A DNA stretch of 48,447 nt from an uncultured Oscillospiraceae bacterium (GTDB lineage Bacteria > Bacillota > Clostridia > Oscillospirales > Oscillospiraceae). The translations under genes were made by a program, and so were the position numbers. Each line of letters starts with the position of its first letter. Position 1 is the first letter of the stretch. Positions 8,673 through 16,811 of the stretch are shown here, piece by piece. The stretch is taken from positions 1 through 48,447 of the forward strand of contig CALWWB010000003.1 of the NCBI GenBank assembly GCA_944385175.1, in the 5' to 3' direction. Below the pieces are notes generated by a model. It saw only the letters and a program-made list of their open reading frames with translations. It ran no database searches and had not been told where the DNA came from.

Positions 8673-9350
8673 TCAGGCCCGGCCAAGCTCTTCCATGATA
8701 ATATTGAAAATCTCCAGGTTTTTCTCATCCACTTCCCGTTCAGCGCCGTCCTTGAGGTAGTCGATGCTCACCCAGCCGTAATAATCCGCCGCCTTCCTGG
8801 CAGTTTTAAGGCAGCGGCAGAGATATTCCACGTCCTGCTCATGTATGTCCGCATGAGTGTTGGTTTTCTCCTGGCGTTTGGCCATACGCCTCAGGGATGT
8901 CTCTACATCCACATCCAGGTATATCACAAGATCCGGCCTTGGCAGGCCCATCTTTACATATTCCATGTCGTAGAGCCATTCAAAGAATCCCGGCAGCTCC
9001 GCCTCAGGCAACTTTGAGCCCTGATGCACGGCGTTGGAGGTGGTATATCTGTCAGAGAGGATAAGTCCTCCGCTCTCGTACACCTTGCCCCAGTCCTCCC
9101 TGTAGGAGGCAAAGCGGTCCACCGCATAGAAGGTGGAAGCTGCGTAGGGGTTCACGTCCCCGGGACGGCTACCGAACTGGCCGGACAGATACATGCGTAT
9201 AAGGGCGCTGCTGTCCTTATCATATCTGGGGAATACAATATGATTATAGTCTATATTGTTCTTTTCCATTCTGTCGCAAAGGCGGCGATATTGGGCGGAT
9301 TTGCCGCTGCCGTCAATGCCTTCCAGTACTATCAGTTTACCCTTGCTCAC
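8673..9350 (-). CDS. tmk: Thymidylate kinase
   Basis: Phosphorylates dTMP to dTDP in dTTP synthesis. 225 residues, with P-loop GIDGSGKS (11-18), DRYTTSNAVHQG (from 100) and an Arg-rich LID region. The start is GTG at 9350, preceded by AAGGAG at ideal spacing. It begins 17 bases after the sirtuin stop, so the two are one transcript. It lies in the usual length range and all key residues are present. Confidence 0.93.
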   Translation of the reverse strand: MSKGKLIVLEGIDGSGKSAQYRRLCDRMEKNNIDYNHIVFPRYDKDSSALIRMYLSGQFGSRPGDVNPYAASTFYAVDRFASYREDWGKVYESGGLILSDRYTTSNAVHQGSKLPEAELPGFFEWLYDMEYVKMGLPRPDLVIYLDVDVETSLRRMAKRQEKTNTHADIHEQDVEYLCRCLKTARKAADYYGWVSIDYLKDGAEREVDEKNLEIFNIIMEELGRA

Positions 9351-9367
9351 TTTTGCTCCTTAGCCGG

Positions 9368-10084
9368 TCACACCCTGCTGAAAACCTCTCCGATCTTCTC
9401 ATGGATAATGAGGTCGGCATAGCTGTCGTAGGGTGTCTCGCTGAGATTTATCAGCACCAGCTTTTTCCCTCTGTAATAGTTTATAAGTCCCGCTGCGGGA
9501 TATACGTTCAGGGAGGTACCGCCGATTATAAGTATGTCCGCATTGCGGATATAGCTTATGGCGCTGCGGACAATGTCGTTGTCCAGAGGTTCCTCATACA
9601 GAACTATATCCGGACGGATGACCCCGCCGCAGGAGCACCTGGGAACACCGCTGCCCTTGTTAATTATCTCCGCCGGATAGGGCTTGCGGCAGCGGGAACA
9701 ATAGGCCCTCAGTATACTTCCGTGGAGCTCCAGAACATTTTTGCTCCCGGCAGCCTGGTGCAGCCCGTCGATATTCTGGGTTATCACCGCTTTCAGCTTG
9801 CCCTCCTGCTCCAGCTGGGCCAAACGCAGATGGGCCCTGTTAGGCTTCACCCCGTCTATCACCAGTTTCTCCCTGTGGAAACGATAGTACTCTGCCGGGT
9901 CTCTTTCAAAAAAGCTGCGGCTGAGTATAGTTTCCGGAGGGTATTTCCACTTCTGGTTATAAAGGCCGTCCACACTGCGAAAGTCCGGTATACCGCTCTC
10001 GGTGCTCACCCCGGCGCCGCCGAAAAACACGATGTTGTCGCTGTCTGCTATCATTTCCTTTAGCTGAGCTATCTTGTCTTCCAC
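9368..10084 (-). CDS. cobB: Sir2-family NAD-dependent protein deacylase
   Basis: Removes acyl groups from protein lysines using NAD. About 238 residues with GAGVSTESGIPDFRS (24-37), TQNIDGLH (102-109), catalytic His121 in ELHGS and four zinc cysteines (129, 132, 150, 152). The start is taken as the GTG at 10084, because the preceding AAGGCGGTGA is a near-perfect Shine-Dalgarno sequence at correct spacing. The in-frame GTG at 10093 overlaps that site and is unlikely to be used. It is first gene of a sirtuin-tmk operon with a strong promoter. Confidence 0.92.
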   Translation of the reverse strand: MEDKIAQLKEMIADSDNIVFFGGAGVSTESGIPDFRSVDGLYNQKWKYPPETILSRSFFERDPAEYYRFHREKLVIDGVKPNRAHLRLAQLEQEGKLKAVITQNIDGLHQAAGSKNVLELHGSILRAYCSRCRKPYPAEIINKGSGVPRCSCGGVIRPDIVLYEEPLDNDIVRSAISYIRNADILIIGGTSLNVYPAAGLINYYRGKKLVLINLSETPYDSYADLIIHEKIGEVFSRV

Positions 10085-10120
10085 ATATGTCACCGCCTTT
10101 TAAAATATATCAGCTTTTGT

Positions 10121-10149
10121 ATTATATACGAACAATGTGAACTTTTCAA
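10121..10149 (-). promoter_or_regulatory. SigA-type promoter for the sirtuin-tmk operon
   Basis: Minus strand TTGAAA (10144-10149), 17-bp spacer, TATAAT (10121-10126). It sits between the glycerate kinase stop and the sirtuin start. Confidence 0.82.
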
Positions 10150-10153
10150 TTAT

Positions 10154-11266
10154 TTAGAGATATTCCGGCAAGACTTTTGCCGCAAGCTCAGCAAGCTCCC
10201 GGCGGCAGCAGCCTCTCAGTTCTTCCATGTTCCGGCCCTCCGGGCCGCAGGCATAGAAGGCACTGATGCCTTCATTGAGGCACAGCTCCGCTCCTTTGCC
10301 CAGGCAGCCAGCCAGGGCGATGCAGGTAACTCCCTTGGCCCTGGCCCTCCTGGCAATGCCCACCGGCACCTTTCCCGCCATGCTCTGGCCGTCCAGCCTG
10401 CCCTCCCCGGTTATTACCAGCTCAGCCGTGTCCAGCATTTCGTCAAAGCCCACACTGTCCAACAGCAGCTCAATGCCCGGGGTCAGTTCCCCGTCAAGGA
10501 AGGCCAGCACTCCGGCCCCCAGGCCTCCGGCGGCTCCTGCCCCCGGAACTTCGGCTACATCTTTGCCCAGGTCCCGTTCTATCACCCGGGCAAAATGGGC
10601 CATGGCCTCGTTGTGTGGGGCTATTTGCTCCGGCCTCAGTCCCTTCTGGGGGCCGAATACTGCAGCAGCTCCCCGCTGCCCACACAGTGGATTGTCTACA
10701 TCACAGGCAGCTCTGACCCGGATATCCGTCAAGGTTTCAGGAGGGGCTATTCTCTCCACCCTGCCCAGGTTTTCTGCCAGGGGCATAACTTCCTCACCTG
10801 CGGCATCAAGAAATCTGTAGCCCAAAGCCGCCGCCATCCCAATGCCGCAATCATTGGTGGCGCTGCCCCCCAGGCCCAGCAGCAGCTTTTCACAGCCCAG
10901 AGATGCTATGTGCATTATGAGTTCACCCACCCCATAGGTGGTGGCAGTGAGGGGGGCAAGCTCCCCACCCATCAGTGGGAGTCCTGCGCAGGCGGCCATC
11001 TCCGTCACTGCGCTGCCGTCGGGCAGGATGCCGAACTCCGCCTCCACGGTTGACCCCTTGGGCCCGATGACGCTGAGGCTGCGGCTTTCCCCGCCGATCA
11101 GAGAAATATAAGAGGCGCACATACCCTCTCCCCCGTCGGACATGGGGATGCACAAAGTCTCCGCCTCAGGGCAGATTTTCTTCACTTCTCCGGCAATTAT
11201 ATTGCAGACCTGCTCTGCCTCAAGGGTGCCCTTGAAAGAGTCAGGTGCTATGACTATTCTTTTCAT
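10154..11266 (-). CDS. Glycerate kinase (GlxK/GarK family)
   Basis: A 370-residue glycerate 2-kinase type protein that phosphorylates D-glycerate with ATP, feeding glycolysis from glyoxylate, serine or sugar-acid routes. Family hallmarks include the start MKRIVIAPDSFKGTL, the SDGGEGM segment, GLGGSATNDCGIGMAAALGY (about 130-149) and TGEGRLDGQS (about 286). The ATG follows GGGAGGAAGC. It is the last gene of a group with the cyclodeaminase-like protein and prfC, and a hairpin in the gap may reduce read-through. No other glycerate pathway gene is nearby. Confidence 0.92.
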   Translation of the reverse strand: MKRIVIAPDSFKGTLEAEQVCNIIAGEVKKICPEAETLCIPMSDGGEGMCASYISLIGGESRSLSVIGPKGSTVEAEFGILPDGSAVTEMAACAGLPLMGGELAPLTATTYGVGELIMHIASLGCEKLLLGLGGSATNDCGIGMAAALGYRFLDAAGEEVMPLAENLGRVERIAPPETLTDIRVRAACDVDNPLCGQRGAAAVFGPQKGLRPEQIAPHNEAMAHFARVIERDLGKDVAEVPGAGAAGGLGAGVLAFLDGELTPGIELLLDSVGFDEMLDTAELVITGEGRLDGQSMAGKVPVGIARRARAKGVTCIALAGCLGKGAELCLNEGISAFYACGPEGRNMEELRGCCRRELAELAAKVLPEYL

Positions 11267-11286
11267 GCTTCCTCCCGATTCCGCAA

Positions 11287-11319
11287 AAGGCAGGCAGATA
11301 TTTGTAATCCGCCTGCCTT
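11287..11319 (-). terminator. Hairpin between cyclodeaminase-like and glycerate kinase genes
   Basis: A 9-bp stem (11287-11295 with 11311-11319) and 15-base loop, followed on the minus strand by only TTTT-like bases. It may be a weak terminator or attenuator ahead of glycerate kinase. Confidence 0.45.
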
Positions 11320-11330
11320 CATTCTAGGCT

Positions 11331-11936
11331 CTACTGTTCCAGGAGCGCTCGTATCTCTTTTGCCTCGGAATCCAGCTGCTCCATAAGCAGCTCGTTTTCC
11401 CGGCGGGTGACGAAACGATAAGTCTCGTCGCTGCAATAGCTGGCCATATCCAGTATAAAGTCCCTTGCACTGCCGGCGGCGGAGAGGGCCAGTTCCGTGC
11501 TCTCTCTCAGGTAGTGGGCCGCCTCCTTGGGGCACTGGGGGCATAGCTCGGCGCTAAGCTCCAACAGCTTGCCCATCATGTTCACTATCTCCGCCGGTAT
11601 GGCGGAACCGGGCTGCCTGGCCGCCTCAATGGCCCGGGCATCACCCTCCTTGACCGCCCGCCTCAAAGGTCCGCGGCATTTCACATCCTCATCTATAAGG
11701 TGCACCATATAACTTCTAAGGATCTCCCCGTTGCGGCAGATATAGTCCAGCCGGTCTCCGCCTCCCGCCGTCTTTGCGGTGATGGCCGCCGCCCGGCACA
11801 TAAGGGCCGCAGCCACAGCAGCCACAGCAGCGGCGCCGCTGCCCGTATCCAGTCGATTCTCTGGATTGGCCAGGGCCTGGCTCAACTCCTCCACGGTCTT
11901 TTTTCTATAGACCTCAACAAGTATCTTTTCCGCCAC
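11331..11936 (-). CDS. Cyclodeaminase/cyclohydrolase family protein (FTCD_C-like)
   Basis: A 201-residue, mostly helical protein. The N-terminal segment SGAAAVAAVAAALMCRAAA, followed by TAKTAGGG, matches the GGG-S-x-aALaAALgaMva pattern of formimidotetrahydrofolate cyclodeaminase / FchA proteins. The length also fits that family. Those enzymes form 5,10-methenyl-THF in one-carbon metabolism. The glycine run is shorter here, so substrate is uncertain. It starts 12 bases after prfC stops, so the two are probably one operon. It has no folate-gene neighbour. Confidence 0.65.
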   Translation of the reverse strand: MAEKILVEVYRKKTVEELSQALANPENRLDTGSGAAAVAAVAAALMCRAAAITAKTAGGGDRLDYICRNGEILRSYMVHLIDEDVKCRGPLRRAVKEGDARAIEAARQPGSAIPAEIVNMMGKLLELSAELCPQCPKEAAHYLRESTELALSAAGSARDFILDMASYCSDETYRFVTRRENELLMEQLDSEAKEIRALLEQ

Positions 11937-11948
11937 GGTTTGCCTCCT

Positions 11949-13541
11949 TTAATCTCGGTTGAATTCTCTTAAAATCAATCCCTCATTTTTCTGCAAGGCC
12001 CAGTTTATGCACCACTCGGAGGTGAACAGCAGCAGGTCGTTGCCCTTGAAGTCCTGCACCCACTTGGTGTCGCTGGTGAGGTTCAGTTCGTTTATCTTAA
12101 CGTTTTCGCTGTCCACCCAGCGCACCAGCTCATAGGGCATGGCCCGGCGGCGCACATCCACGCCGTACTCTGTCTTGAGCCGGTACTCCAGCACTTCAAA
12201 TTGCAGCACGCCCACAACGCCCACAATGACCTCTTCCACTCCGGTGAAGGGCTCGTGGAAGATCTGTATGGCGCCCTCCTGGGCTATCTGGGTTATGCCC
12301 TTTTCAAACTGCTTGCGCTTCATGGTGTCTATGCGTTCCACGGCGGCAAAGTGCTCCGGAGCAAAGGTGGGTATGCCTTCAAAGCAGATGTCCCTGCCTT
12401 TTTCGCATATTGTGTCCCCTATGGAAAAAATGCCCGGGTCGAACACGCCGATGATATCCCCGGCGTAGGCTTCGTCAATTATTGCCCTATCCTGAGCCAT
12501 GAGCTGCTGGGGCTGGGCCAGGCGCAGGGCCTTGCCTCCCTGTACATGATAATACTCCTTGTCCCGCTGGAAGCGGCCGGAGCAGATGCGCATAAAGGCT
12601 ATCCTGTCTCTGTGGGCCTTGTTCATGTTGGCCTGGATCTTGAACACGAAGGCGGAGAAGCCCGGGTCCGTAGGTTCCACAATGTCGTCCTTGGATATTC
12701 TGGGCAGGGGCGGCATAGTCATCTTCAGGAAGCTCTCCAGGAATGGCTCCACTCCAAAGTTATTCAGGGCCGAGCCAAAGAACACCGGGCTGAGCCTTCC
12801 CTTACGCACCTCGTCTATATCAAAGTCGTAGCCCGCTCCGTCCAGCAGCTCTATGTCATCAGAGAGTGTCTGGCACAGACGGGGCCCGATGAGTTCATCC
12901 AGCTTCTCCGTCTCCTCCAGTCGGCACTCGATAGCCTTGATCCGGCTCTGGCCCCGGTGGAATTCGTTGAAAGCCAATATCTCCCGCTTCTCCCTGTCAT
13001 ACACGCCCTTGAATTCCTGGCCGCAGCCTATGGGCCAGTTCATGGGGTAGGTGCCGATACCAAACTCGGTCTCCAGCTGCTCCATCAAATCGTAGGGACT
13101 GCGGGCCTCCCGGTCCAGCTTGTTGATAAAGGTAAAGATGGGGATATGGCGCATAGCGCATATCTTGAAAAGTTTTCTGGTCTGGGGCTCTATGCCCTTG
13201 GCGGCGTCGATTACCATCACCGCCGAGTCCGCCGCCATAAGGGTGCGGTAGGTGTCCTCGGAAAAGTCCTGGTGTCCGGGAGTGTCCAGGATGTTGATGC
13301 AGTAGCCCTCATACTCAAACTGCATGACGGAGGAGGTTATAGATATACCTCTCTGCTTTTCCAGCTCCATCCAGTCGGAGACCGCATGGCGGGCGGTGGC
13401 CTTGCCCTTTACGGAGCCGGCCAGCTGTATGGCCCCGCCGTAGAGCAGCAGCTTTTCCGTCAGGGTGGTCTTACCGGCGTCGGGGTGGGATATGATGGCG
13501 AAGGTCCTCCGCCGCTCTATCTCTTTTACTAAATCTGGCAT
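11949..13541 (-). CDS. prfC: Peptide chain release factor 3
   Basis: GTPase that recycles RF1/RF2 from the ribosome after termination. 530 residues, normal length. G1 SHPDAGKTT (18-26), switch region RGISITSSVM, G3 DTPGHQDFSEDTY and G4 NKLDREAR are all intact, followed by the RF3-specific domains. The start ATG follows GGAAG. A promoter lies inside the end of the upstream FliB-like gene. The cyclodeaminase-like and glycerate kinase genes follow closely. Confidence 0.96.
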   Translation of the reverse strand: MPDLVKEIERRRTFAIISHPDAGKTTLTEKLLLYGGAIQLAGSVKGKATARHAVSDWMELEKQRGISITSSVMQFEYEGYCINILDTPGHQDFSEDTYRTLMAADSAVMVIDAAKGIEPQTRKLFKICAMRHIPIFTFINKLDREARSPYDLMEQLETEFGIGTYPMNWPIGCGQEFKGVYDREKREILAFNEFHRGQSRIKAIECRLEETEKLDELIGPRLCQTLSDDIELLDGAGYDFDIDEVRKGRLSPVFFGSALNNFGVEPFLESFLKMTMPPLPRISKDDIVEPTDPGFSAFVFKIQANMNKAHRDRIAFMRICSGRFQRDKEYYHVQGGKALRLAQPQQLMAQDRAIIDEAYAGDIIGVFDPGIFSIGDTICEKGRDICFEGIPTFAPEHFAAVERIDTMKRKQFEKGITQIAQEGAIQIFHEPFTGVEEVIVGVVGVLQFEVLEYRLKTEYGVDVRRRAMPYELVRWVDSENVKINELNLTSDTKWVQDFKGNDLLLFTSEWCINWALQKNEGLILREFNRD

Positions 13542-13573
13542 AATCTTCTTCCTTCAAATAATCTAACCGTGAT

Positions 13574-13602
13574 ATTATATATGTTAGGCACCGAAAAGTA
13601 AA
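13574..13602 (-). promoter_or_regulatory. Promoter for prfC, inside the 3' end of the FliB-like gene
   Basis: Minus strand TTTACT (13597-13602), 17-bp spacer, TATAAT (13574-13579), 32 bases before the prfC start. Confidence 0.7.
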
Positions 13603-14483
13603 GGGCTTATTGCCTCCGTTATCCGAGCTATGTTCTCGTCGGAATACTCTATCTCCGAGGAGTAGAGGCGCACAAGCTCCATAAGCTCTCCCCCGCTCTG
13701 CTCCAGGGCGGAGATGAGGCCAAGGCTCAATATGCAAAATTGCAGCATCAGCGCCGCCTCCCGGCGGTTTTCGGCGGAAGCAAAGTGCCGGTAGATAAGG
13801 TATTGCAGCAGCCGGGTGTGGGCCATGTCTCCGGGCAGCTCCCCGTTCAGTGGTCTGAGCTCTTTCAGAGCCGATGTCCAGGCCTCATCCAGGCGCTCCA
13901 GCCCCAGGTAAAATTCCCGCCAGTAACTCATGTCAAAATCAAGCTTCGGCATGTCCATCAGGGCGCAGCAGCTCTCCAGCCGTTTTTCCATAGGCAGCTC
14001 CGTCCCGGCCAGGATGTCCAGAAGCTTCCGCCGCAGTGCGATGAGCTCCGGCTCATTTTCCTCCGGCTCCCCCTCTACCTCGTATATAAGCTTCAGAGGA
14101 CTCTCCCCAGTCAGCAGCAGCCTCGCCGCCTCTTCACAGCAGAGGCCCAGGCCCGCCTCCTGTCGCTGGGGGAAATCATTATAAAATCTGGGGTGCTCCC
14201 GGCAGATATCGCAGAGCACATCTTCGCCCCAGGCCAGGATGAGGCGGCACAGGCCCTTATCATTGAGAAAAGGGCAGCGGCCGTCGGCAGTCATTTTAAA
14301 GTGTGGCTGAGGCAGAAGGCAGAGCTGCTCTCTTAGTTCATCCCCCAGGGGGCCGGGCAGCTCTTTATACAGCTGCGCCGTGTCCTCGTCCACATCTATC
14401 TCCCAGCCCAGACAGCAGCTGTGGCGGCAGGCGGAGGCAAGACATTGAAAGTCAGAATAAAAATCCGGCTCTACATACAGCAT
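13584..14483 (-). CDS. fliB: FliB-like flagellin lysine N-methylase family protein
   Basis: About 299 residues. The N-terminus contains the family cysteine pattern CLASACRHSCCLGWEID, then CPFLNDKGLC, CDICREHPRFYNDF and GLCCEEAARLLL. This is the CxxCxxCC-like metal-binding layout of proteins annotated as flagellin lysine-N-methylase. FliB methylates surface lysines of flagellin in Salmonella. Clostridial relatives often occur without flagellar neighbours, as here, so the true substrate is unknown. The start at 14483 (MLYVEPDFYSDFQC) has GGTGAT upstream. An ATG at 14501 lies inside an inverted repeat with no ribosome site. Confidence 0.75.
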   Translation of the reverse strand: MLYVEPDFYSDFQCLASACRHSCCLGWEIDVDEDTAQLYKELPGPLGDELREQLCLLPQPHFKMTADGRCPFLNDKGLCRLILAWGEDVLCDICREHPRFYNDFPQRQEAGLGLCCEEAARLLLTGESPLKLIYEVEGEPEENEPELIALRRKLLDILAGTELPMEKRLESCCALMDMPKLDFDMSYWREFYLGLERLDEAWTSALKELRPLNGELPGDMAHTRLLQYLIYRHFASAENRREAALMLQFCILSLGLISALEQSGGELMELVRLYSSEIEYSDENIARITEAISPLLFGA

Positions 14484-14568
14484 TATTATCACCGGGGACA
14501 TTTTACTATATAAGTCCCCGGCTTTTCAAGGCGGGAACAAATTAATTTCCGGGAAATTTCCCCGCCTT

Positions 14569-14595
14569 TGAAACCTTCCGCCCCGTTTTCGGTAT
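14569..14595 (+). promoter_or_regulatory. Candidate ECF-type promoter for the sigma/anti-sigma cluster
   Basis: TGAAAC (14569-14574), 15-bp spacer, then CGGTAT (14590-14595). This fits the TGAAAC...CGTA layout often used by ECF sigma factors and would allow autoregulation. There is no well-spaced SigA promoter instead. The inverted repeat at 14492-14521 lies further upstream. Confidence 0.5.
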
Positions 14596-14639
14596 ATTAT
14601 AGGCGAGGGACCTCAACAACAGAAAGTAAGGTGAAAACC

Positions 14640-15188
14640 GTGGATGAAGGGAAGATATTAAAAAGGCTGAAGGCCGGGGACGAGGCGGCTCTGGGCTGGT
14701 TTATTGAGCGCTACACCGGCTATGTGAGCAGCATAGTCCACAGCCTTATCGGTCAGGCTATGAGTCAAGCGGACATTGAGGAAGTGACGGCGGACGTGTT
14801 CCTGTCCCTGTGGGAGGGCCGGGAGAAAGTCCGGCCCGGAAAGGTGCGCCCCTGGCTCAGCGCCGTGGCCCGGCACAGGGCCCTGAACCGGCTGAGGCAG
14901 CGGCATATGGAGCTGCCCTTTGAGGAGGACATCCTGGTAATAAACTCTCCCGATCCGGAGTCGGAATGTAGCGAGAAAGAGCTGGCCCAGATAGTCCGCC
15001 GGGCGGTGGACAGCCTGCCCTACCCGGAGAGGGAGATTTTCCTCCGCCACTATTATTACGGGCAAAAGGTGAAGGACATTGCCCGGCAGCTAGGCATCAA
15101 CGAGTCCACGGTAAAGACCAAGCTGCGCCGGGGCCGGGAGGCTCTGGGCCGCAGCTTGCAGGAGGGAGGCGGCATTGATGGAATATAA
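14640..15188 (+). CDS. ECF RNA polymerase sigma factor, copy 1
   Basis: A 182-residue ECF sigma factor. Region 2 (about 20-85) includes DIEEVTADVFLSLWEGRE, and region 4 (about 120-175) carries the helix-turn-helix DIARQLGINESTVKTKLRRG. The GTG start at 14640 is chosen because TAAGGTGA lies at correct spacing. The GTG nine bases earlier overlaps that site. The stop overlaps the start of the anti-sigma-like gene by 11 bases. It is nearly identical to the second sigma gene at 16263, showing tandem duplication. Confidence 0.92.
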   Translation: MDEGKILKRLKAGDEAALGWFIERYTGYVSSIVHSLIGQAMSQADIEEVTADVFLSLWEGREKVRPGKVRPWLSAVARHRALNRLRQRHMELPFEEDILVINSPDPESECSEKELAQIVRRAVDSLPYPEREIFLRHYYYGQKVKDIARQLGINESTVKTKLRRGREALGRSLQEGGGIDGI

Positions 15189-16257
15189 GATAAGCGAGCT
15201 CATGGAGCTGATAAGCGACGACAGCATCAGCCTCCCAGACTATGATGAAGTCGCCCCCCACAGGATAAAAGAAATGGTGAATGGTAAAATCCAAGGCAAC
15301 GGCAGAAAGCCGCCCAAATCTCGGAACCTGGGGCGCACGCTCTTGATAGCGGCCATAATATCCGCTTTCTTTGCAGTGTCTGCCTTTGCCATAGGCTACA
15401 GCATAAACCGGCAGCGGCAGCAGGAGCTGAGGGAACAGCTGCAAATTGATGAAAACCATGTAGGCGGATATCAGGAGTATTATTTACCGGAAGAGAGTGA
15501 AGCGGCAGTTAAAGCATCAGACGGTAAAATATGCGCCGCACTTCTATCATCCATCAGCGGCACAGAATTGGACTATGTTTACGTCAATGTCTACCCCTGT
15601 GAAGAGAGTATGCTTGACACCAGTAGCGCCTTTGTAGTCTCCTACAACGGCGGCTACAGCTGGTCGGCGGCAGAGCCTGTAAGCCGGGACGGAGAGCCTA
15701 TGTATGATGAAGAGAGTAAAACTTTGACTCTTCGCTGCCCTCATTTCAACTCCAAATCCACAGAAATGATCCTTGGTTTTTCCAAAGGCTACTATACCCA
15801 AAACATGGAATATCCCGTTGAAATCTCACGCTTCCATCTGGACTTCACTCAGGTGGAAACACGCACTTGCATATTTGAAACTCCTATGGAGTTTCCATGC
15901 GAAGAGCTGGGTAAAACAGGCTATGTTATCGGCGTGGAGTTGAGTTCTACTGGCATTACCTGGCTTGTGGAACACGAGGACGCAGAAGTAATCTACAATA
16001 TTGACCTATCCGCATTAAGCTCTGATGAAATTAACCAAGTGCAAAGTCTACAGGGTCAATGGGCCAGAACCATAGACAGTTTCCTCCACGGAAGTCTGCA
16101 CATGGCCGACGGCTCGATAACAGAAGTTTACGGTGGCGAGAGCCGAGTCTATAAAGATGGTGTCTTAATGTGCATCAGTCAATTTTCGATGAGCACAATT
16201 GACATAAATGCCGTTGTCTCAGTCACCATAGGCGACACCACCCTTGAACTGAGGTGA
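15178..16257 (+). CDS. Putative membrane anti-sigma factor / sensor, copy 1
   Basis: A 359-residue protein with a cytoplasmic N-terminus of about 52 residues, one membrane helix (LLIAAIISAFFAVSAFAIGY, about 55-74) and a large extracytoplasmic domain. Translational overlap with the ECF sigma gene and this topology make an anti-sigma role likely. No zinc-type HxxxCxxC motif is present. The outer domain resembles DUF4179-type proteins only loosely. Residues 1-86 are almost identical to copy 2. The outer domain then diverges sharply, and similarity returns near the C-terminus (LHMADGS, TIGDTTLEL). The GGAGG-type site lies inside the sigma gene. Confidence 0.75.
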   Translation: MEYKISELMELISDDSISLPDYDEVAPHRIKEMVNGKIQGNGRKPPKSRNLGRTLLIAAIISAFFAVSAFAIGYSINRQRQQELREQLQIDENHVGGYQEYYLPEESEAAVKASDGKICAALLSSISGTELDYVYVNVYPCEESMLDTSSAFVVSYNGGYSWSAAEPVSRDGEPMYDEESKTLTLRCPHFNSKSTEMILGFSKGYYTQNMEYPVEISRFHLDFTQVETRTCIFETPMEFPCEELGKTGYVIGVELSSTGITWLVEHEDAEVIYNIDLSALSSDEINQVQSLQGQWARTIDSFLHGSLHMADGSITEVYGGESRVYKDGVLMCISQFSMSTIDINAVVSVTIGDTTLELR

Positions 16258-16262
16258 AAACC

Positions 16263-16811
16263 GTGGATGAAAGCAAGATACTGAAAAAGCTGAAGGCCGG
16301 TGATGAGGCGGCTCTGGGCTGGTTCATTGAGCGCTACACCGGCTATGTGAGCAGCATAGTCTACAACCTCCTTGGCCAGGCTCTGGGTCAGGGGGACATT
16401 GAGGAAGTCACGGCGGACGTGTTCCTGGCCCTGTGGGAGGGCCGTGAAAAGCTCAGGCCCGGAAAGCTGCGCCCCTGGCTCAGCGCCGTGGCCAGGAACA
16501 CAGCGCTGAAGCGGCTGAGACAATGCAGTGTCGAGATGCCCTTTGAGGAGGACATCCTGGTAATAAACTCTCCTGGCCCGGAGACAGCCTACACTGAAAA
16601 GGAGCTGGCTCAGATTGTCCGCCGGGCGGTGGACAGCCTGCACTACCCGGAGCGGGAGATATTCCTCCGCCACTATTATTACGGACAAAAGGTGAAGGAC
16701 ATTGCCCGGCAGCTGGGCCTTAACGAGTCCACGGTGAAGACCAAGCTGCGCCGGGGCCGGGAGGCCCTGGGCCGCAGCTTGCAGGAGGGAGGCGGTATTG
16801 ATGGAATATAA
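16263..16811 (+). CDS. ECF RNA polymerase sigma factor, copy 2
   Basis: 182 residues, differing from copy 1 at roughly 25 positions by my count. Region 2 and the region 4 helix-turn-helix are conserved. The GTG start follows GAGGTGA, which also contains the stop codon of the preceding anti-sigma gene, so translation is probably coupled. Substitutions cluster in region 2 (YNLLGQALGQGD versus HSLIGQAMSQAD) and the linker (GPETAYTEKE versus DPESECSEKE). Promoter-recognising residues of region 4.2 are almost unchanged, so both factors may read similar promoters. Confidence 0.92.
   Translation: MDESKILKKLKAGDEAALGWFIERYTGYVSSIVYNLLGQALGQGDIEEVTADVFLALWEGREKLRPGKLRPWLSAVARNTALKRLRQCSVEMPFEEDILVINSPGPETAYTEKELAQIVRRAVDSLHYPEREIFLRHYYYGQKVKDIARQLGLNESTVKTKLRRGREALGRSLQEGGGIDGI

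Noticed and set aside
12201-13532. 443-codon open frame opposite prfC
   Set aside because: Shadow of prfC; no ribosome site or domain.
14492-14521. 8-bp perfect inverted repeat CCGGGGAC/GTCCCCGG upstream of the FliB-like gene
   Set aside because: Considered as a terminator or operator; no T run on the minus strand and no second copy, so I list no function.
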